From assembly GCF_029873215.1 (NCBI RefSeq), contig NZ_CP123620.1, positions 1,426,001 to 1,490,000 on the forward strand: 64,000 nucleotides of DNA, read 5' to 3'. This DNA comes from Nocardioides sp. BP30 (GTDB lineage Bacteria; Actinomycetota; Actinomycetes; Propionibacteriales; Nocardioidaceae). A model generated the notes under the pieces. The model had not been told where the DNA came from. It ran no database searches and worked only from the letters and a program-made list of their open reading frames with translations. Shown here piece by piece: positions 63,075 to 64,000 of this stretch. The position numbers and the translations under genes are program-made. Every line of letters begins with the position of its first letter. Position 1 is the first letter of the stretch.

Positions 63075-63583
63075 CCGGGCGATGGATGGCGATGAGCGGC
63101 CTGCTCGTCGCGGTGGCGCTGCTGCTCCAGGTCAGCCTGTTCGACGCCTTCGCGTGGCAGGGCGTCGTGCCCGACCTCGTCCTCATGGTCGTTGTCGCGG
63201 CGGCGCTCTCGCGCGGCTGCCAGACCGGGATGGTGCTCGGCTTCGCCGCCGGCCTGCTGATGGACCTCGCGCCACCGGCCGACCACCTCGCCGGCCGCTG
63301 GGCGCTCGCCCTGATGATCGCCGGGTACGTCGCCGGTCGTGTCCGGCAGGACGCGGGCCGAGCAAGCGTGGTCGCGGTGATGGCGACGATGGCGGCCTGC
63401 TCGCTGGTCGCCACCACCGTCTTCGGCCTGAGCGGGATGGTGCTGCGCGACCCGGCGCTCGGCTTCGGCGAGGTCCTCCGAGTGATCGGCATCGGCCTGG
63501 TCTGGGACGTGCTGCTGACCCCGCTCGTGCTCCCGGCCCTGCTGGCGCTCTACGGCCGAGCCGAGGCCCTGAGGGCGCGATGA
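63071..63583 (+). CDS. mreD: Rod-shape-determining protein MreD
   Basis: The 170-residue protein has five hydrophobic helices; LFDAFAWQGVVPDLVLMVVVAAALSRG and GFAAGLLMDLAPPADHLAGRWALALMIAGYVAGR are the usual MreD pattern. It completes MreBCD. ATG overlaps the mreC stop by 4 nt. Confidence 0.9.
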   Translation: MTGRWMAMSGLLVAVALLLQVSLFDAFAWQGVVPDLVLMVVVAAALSRGCQTGMVLGFAAGLLMDLAPPADHLAGRWALALMIAGYVAGRVRQDAGRASVVAVMATMAACSLVATTVFGLSGMVLRDPALGFGEVLRVIGIGLVWDVLLTPLVLPALLALYGRAEALRAR

Positions 63584-63593
63584 GGCGGTTGCG

Positions 63594-64000
63594 ATGAACC
63601 CGGCCAACCGCACCAGCCGCCTGCGCCTGATCGTGCTGCAGGCGCTGGTCTTCTCGTTGTTCGCCACGCTCGGCGTCCGGCTCTGGTACGTCCAGGTGGC
63701 GCACGGATCGTCCTATCGCGCCCAGGCTGCCTCGCAGTCGGTGCGCGAGGTGGTCCAGCAACCCACCCGGGGTCTCATCGTCGACGACATGGGCCGGCCG
63801 CTGGTCTCCAACCGCACCTCCTGGGTGGTCAGCATCGACAAGACCACGCTGGGCAACCTCTCCGATGCCGACCAGGGCACGCTGCTCGCCCGGGTCGCCA
63901 AGGTCACCGGCCAGAAGGTGTCGGCGGTCAAGAAGACGCTGAGCACCTGGAACGGGTCGGCCTACCAGCCGGTCCCGATCGCCGAGGATGTCAAGCAGCA
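63594..64000 (+). CDS. mrdA: Penicillin-binding protein 2 (PBP2/MrdA), 5' part
   Basis: The frame opens at ATG 63594 and runs past the window end (135 codons seen). A short cytoplasmic part MNPANRTSRLRL is followed by one membrane helix (about 13-33), then VRLWYVQVAHGSSYRAQAASQSVREVVQQPTRGLIVDDMGRPLVSNRTSWVVSIDK, the typical pedestal start of class B PBPs (the 'RG.I.D..G..L..N' motif). The transpeptidase domain with the SxxK motif lies outside the window. Its position after mreBCD matches the elongasome PBP2. The gene symbol is by analogy. Confidence 0.9.
   Translation, partial: MNPANRTSRLRLIVLQALVFSLFATLGVRLWYVQVAHGSSYRAQAASQSVREVVQQPTRGLIVDDMGRPLVSNRTSWVVSIDKTTLGNLSDADQGTLLARVAKVTGQKVSAVKKTLSTWNGSAYQPVPIAEDVKQ

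Overview
The window reads as one continuous piece of a high-GC actinobacterial chromosome, most like a Nocardioides-type member of the Propionibacteriales. The reasons are the GC-rich third codon positions, the many GTG starts and 4-nt gene overlaps, the tmRNA tag ending in ALAA, the CysO/Mec/CysM cysteine pathway, two ClpP genes, and two blocks whose order matches Mycobacterium tuberculosis (pncB to rdgB, and rpiB to ndk), followed by mreBCD as in Streptomyces. This assignment is an inference from content and gene order. No sequence search was run. I saw no transposase, integrase, prophage or CRISPR array.

Layout. 0-6.6 kb: cell division and ribosome rescue (ftsE, ftsX, an M23 hydrolase, a crotonase, smpB, two small enzyme genes, ssrA). 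6.6-8.4 kb: a 635-nt gene-poor stretch, then a membrane protein overlapping an ECF sigma factor, in sequence visibly poorer in G+C than its neighbours. 8.4-16 kb: transport and regulation (GAP-family protein, M1 aminopeptidase, a TetR/MFS pair with clear operators, a second MFS protein, PucR). 16-20.3 kb: a three-gene catabolic operon facing PucR (CoA-acylating semialdehyde dehydrogenase, class III aminotransferase, aldehyde dehydrogenase), probably for beta-alanine or a related omega-amino acid. 20.3-30.4 kb: a PLP decarboxylase, HIT protein, FabG-like reductase, DUF3048 lipoprotein, TetR, YqgE, a DUF3039/helicase pair, and a MarR/MFS pair.

30.5-43 kb: NAD salvage (pncA, pncB), clpS, a DUF2017 gene, the mec-cysO-cysM cysteine operon, a TetR/SDR insertion, murI, a metallo-beta-lactamase-fold protein, an ABC transporter, rph and rdgB. 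43-61 kb: an esterase, rpiB, a Nei glycosylase, a SpoIIE-type phosphatase, tRNA-Gly and tRNA-Pro, tig, clpP1-clpP2-clpX, valS, folC, DUF4233, a MocR regulator with two flavin-fold genes, and ndk. 61-64 kb: mreB-mreC-mreD and the start of a PBP2 gene for wall elongation.

The links that can be read are these. SmpB and tmRNA tag stalled proteins, and ClpX, ClpP1, ClpP2 and ClpS supply degradation machinery. FtsEX sits beside a coiled-coil M23 enzyme it may control. JAMM protease, CysO and CysM form a protein-carried sulfur route, and here CysO carries two residues after its Gly-Gly that would need trimming. Several regulators (TetR three times, PucR, MarR) have palindromes or repeats beside them that look like their own operators. 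The most interesting unexplained items are the membrane protein/sigma pair after ssrA, the extended CysO, a 68-bp palindrome with a related second copy, a hydrolase-like protein without its nucleophile between tig and clpP1, and the MocR/flavin-fold cluster.
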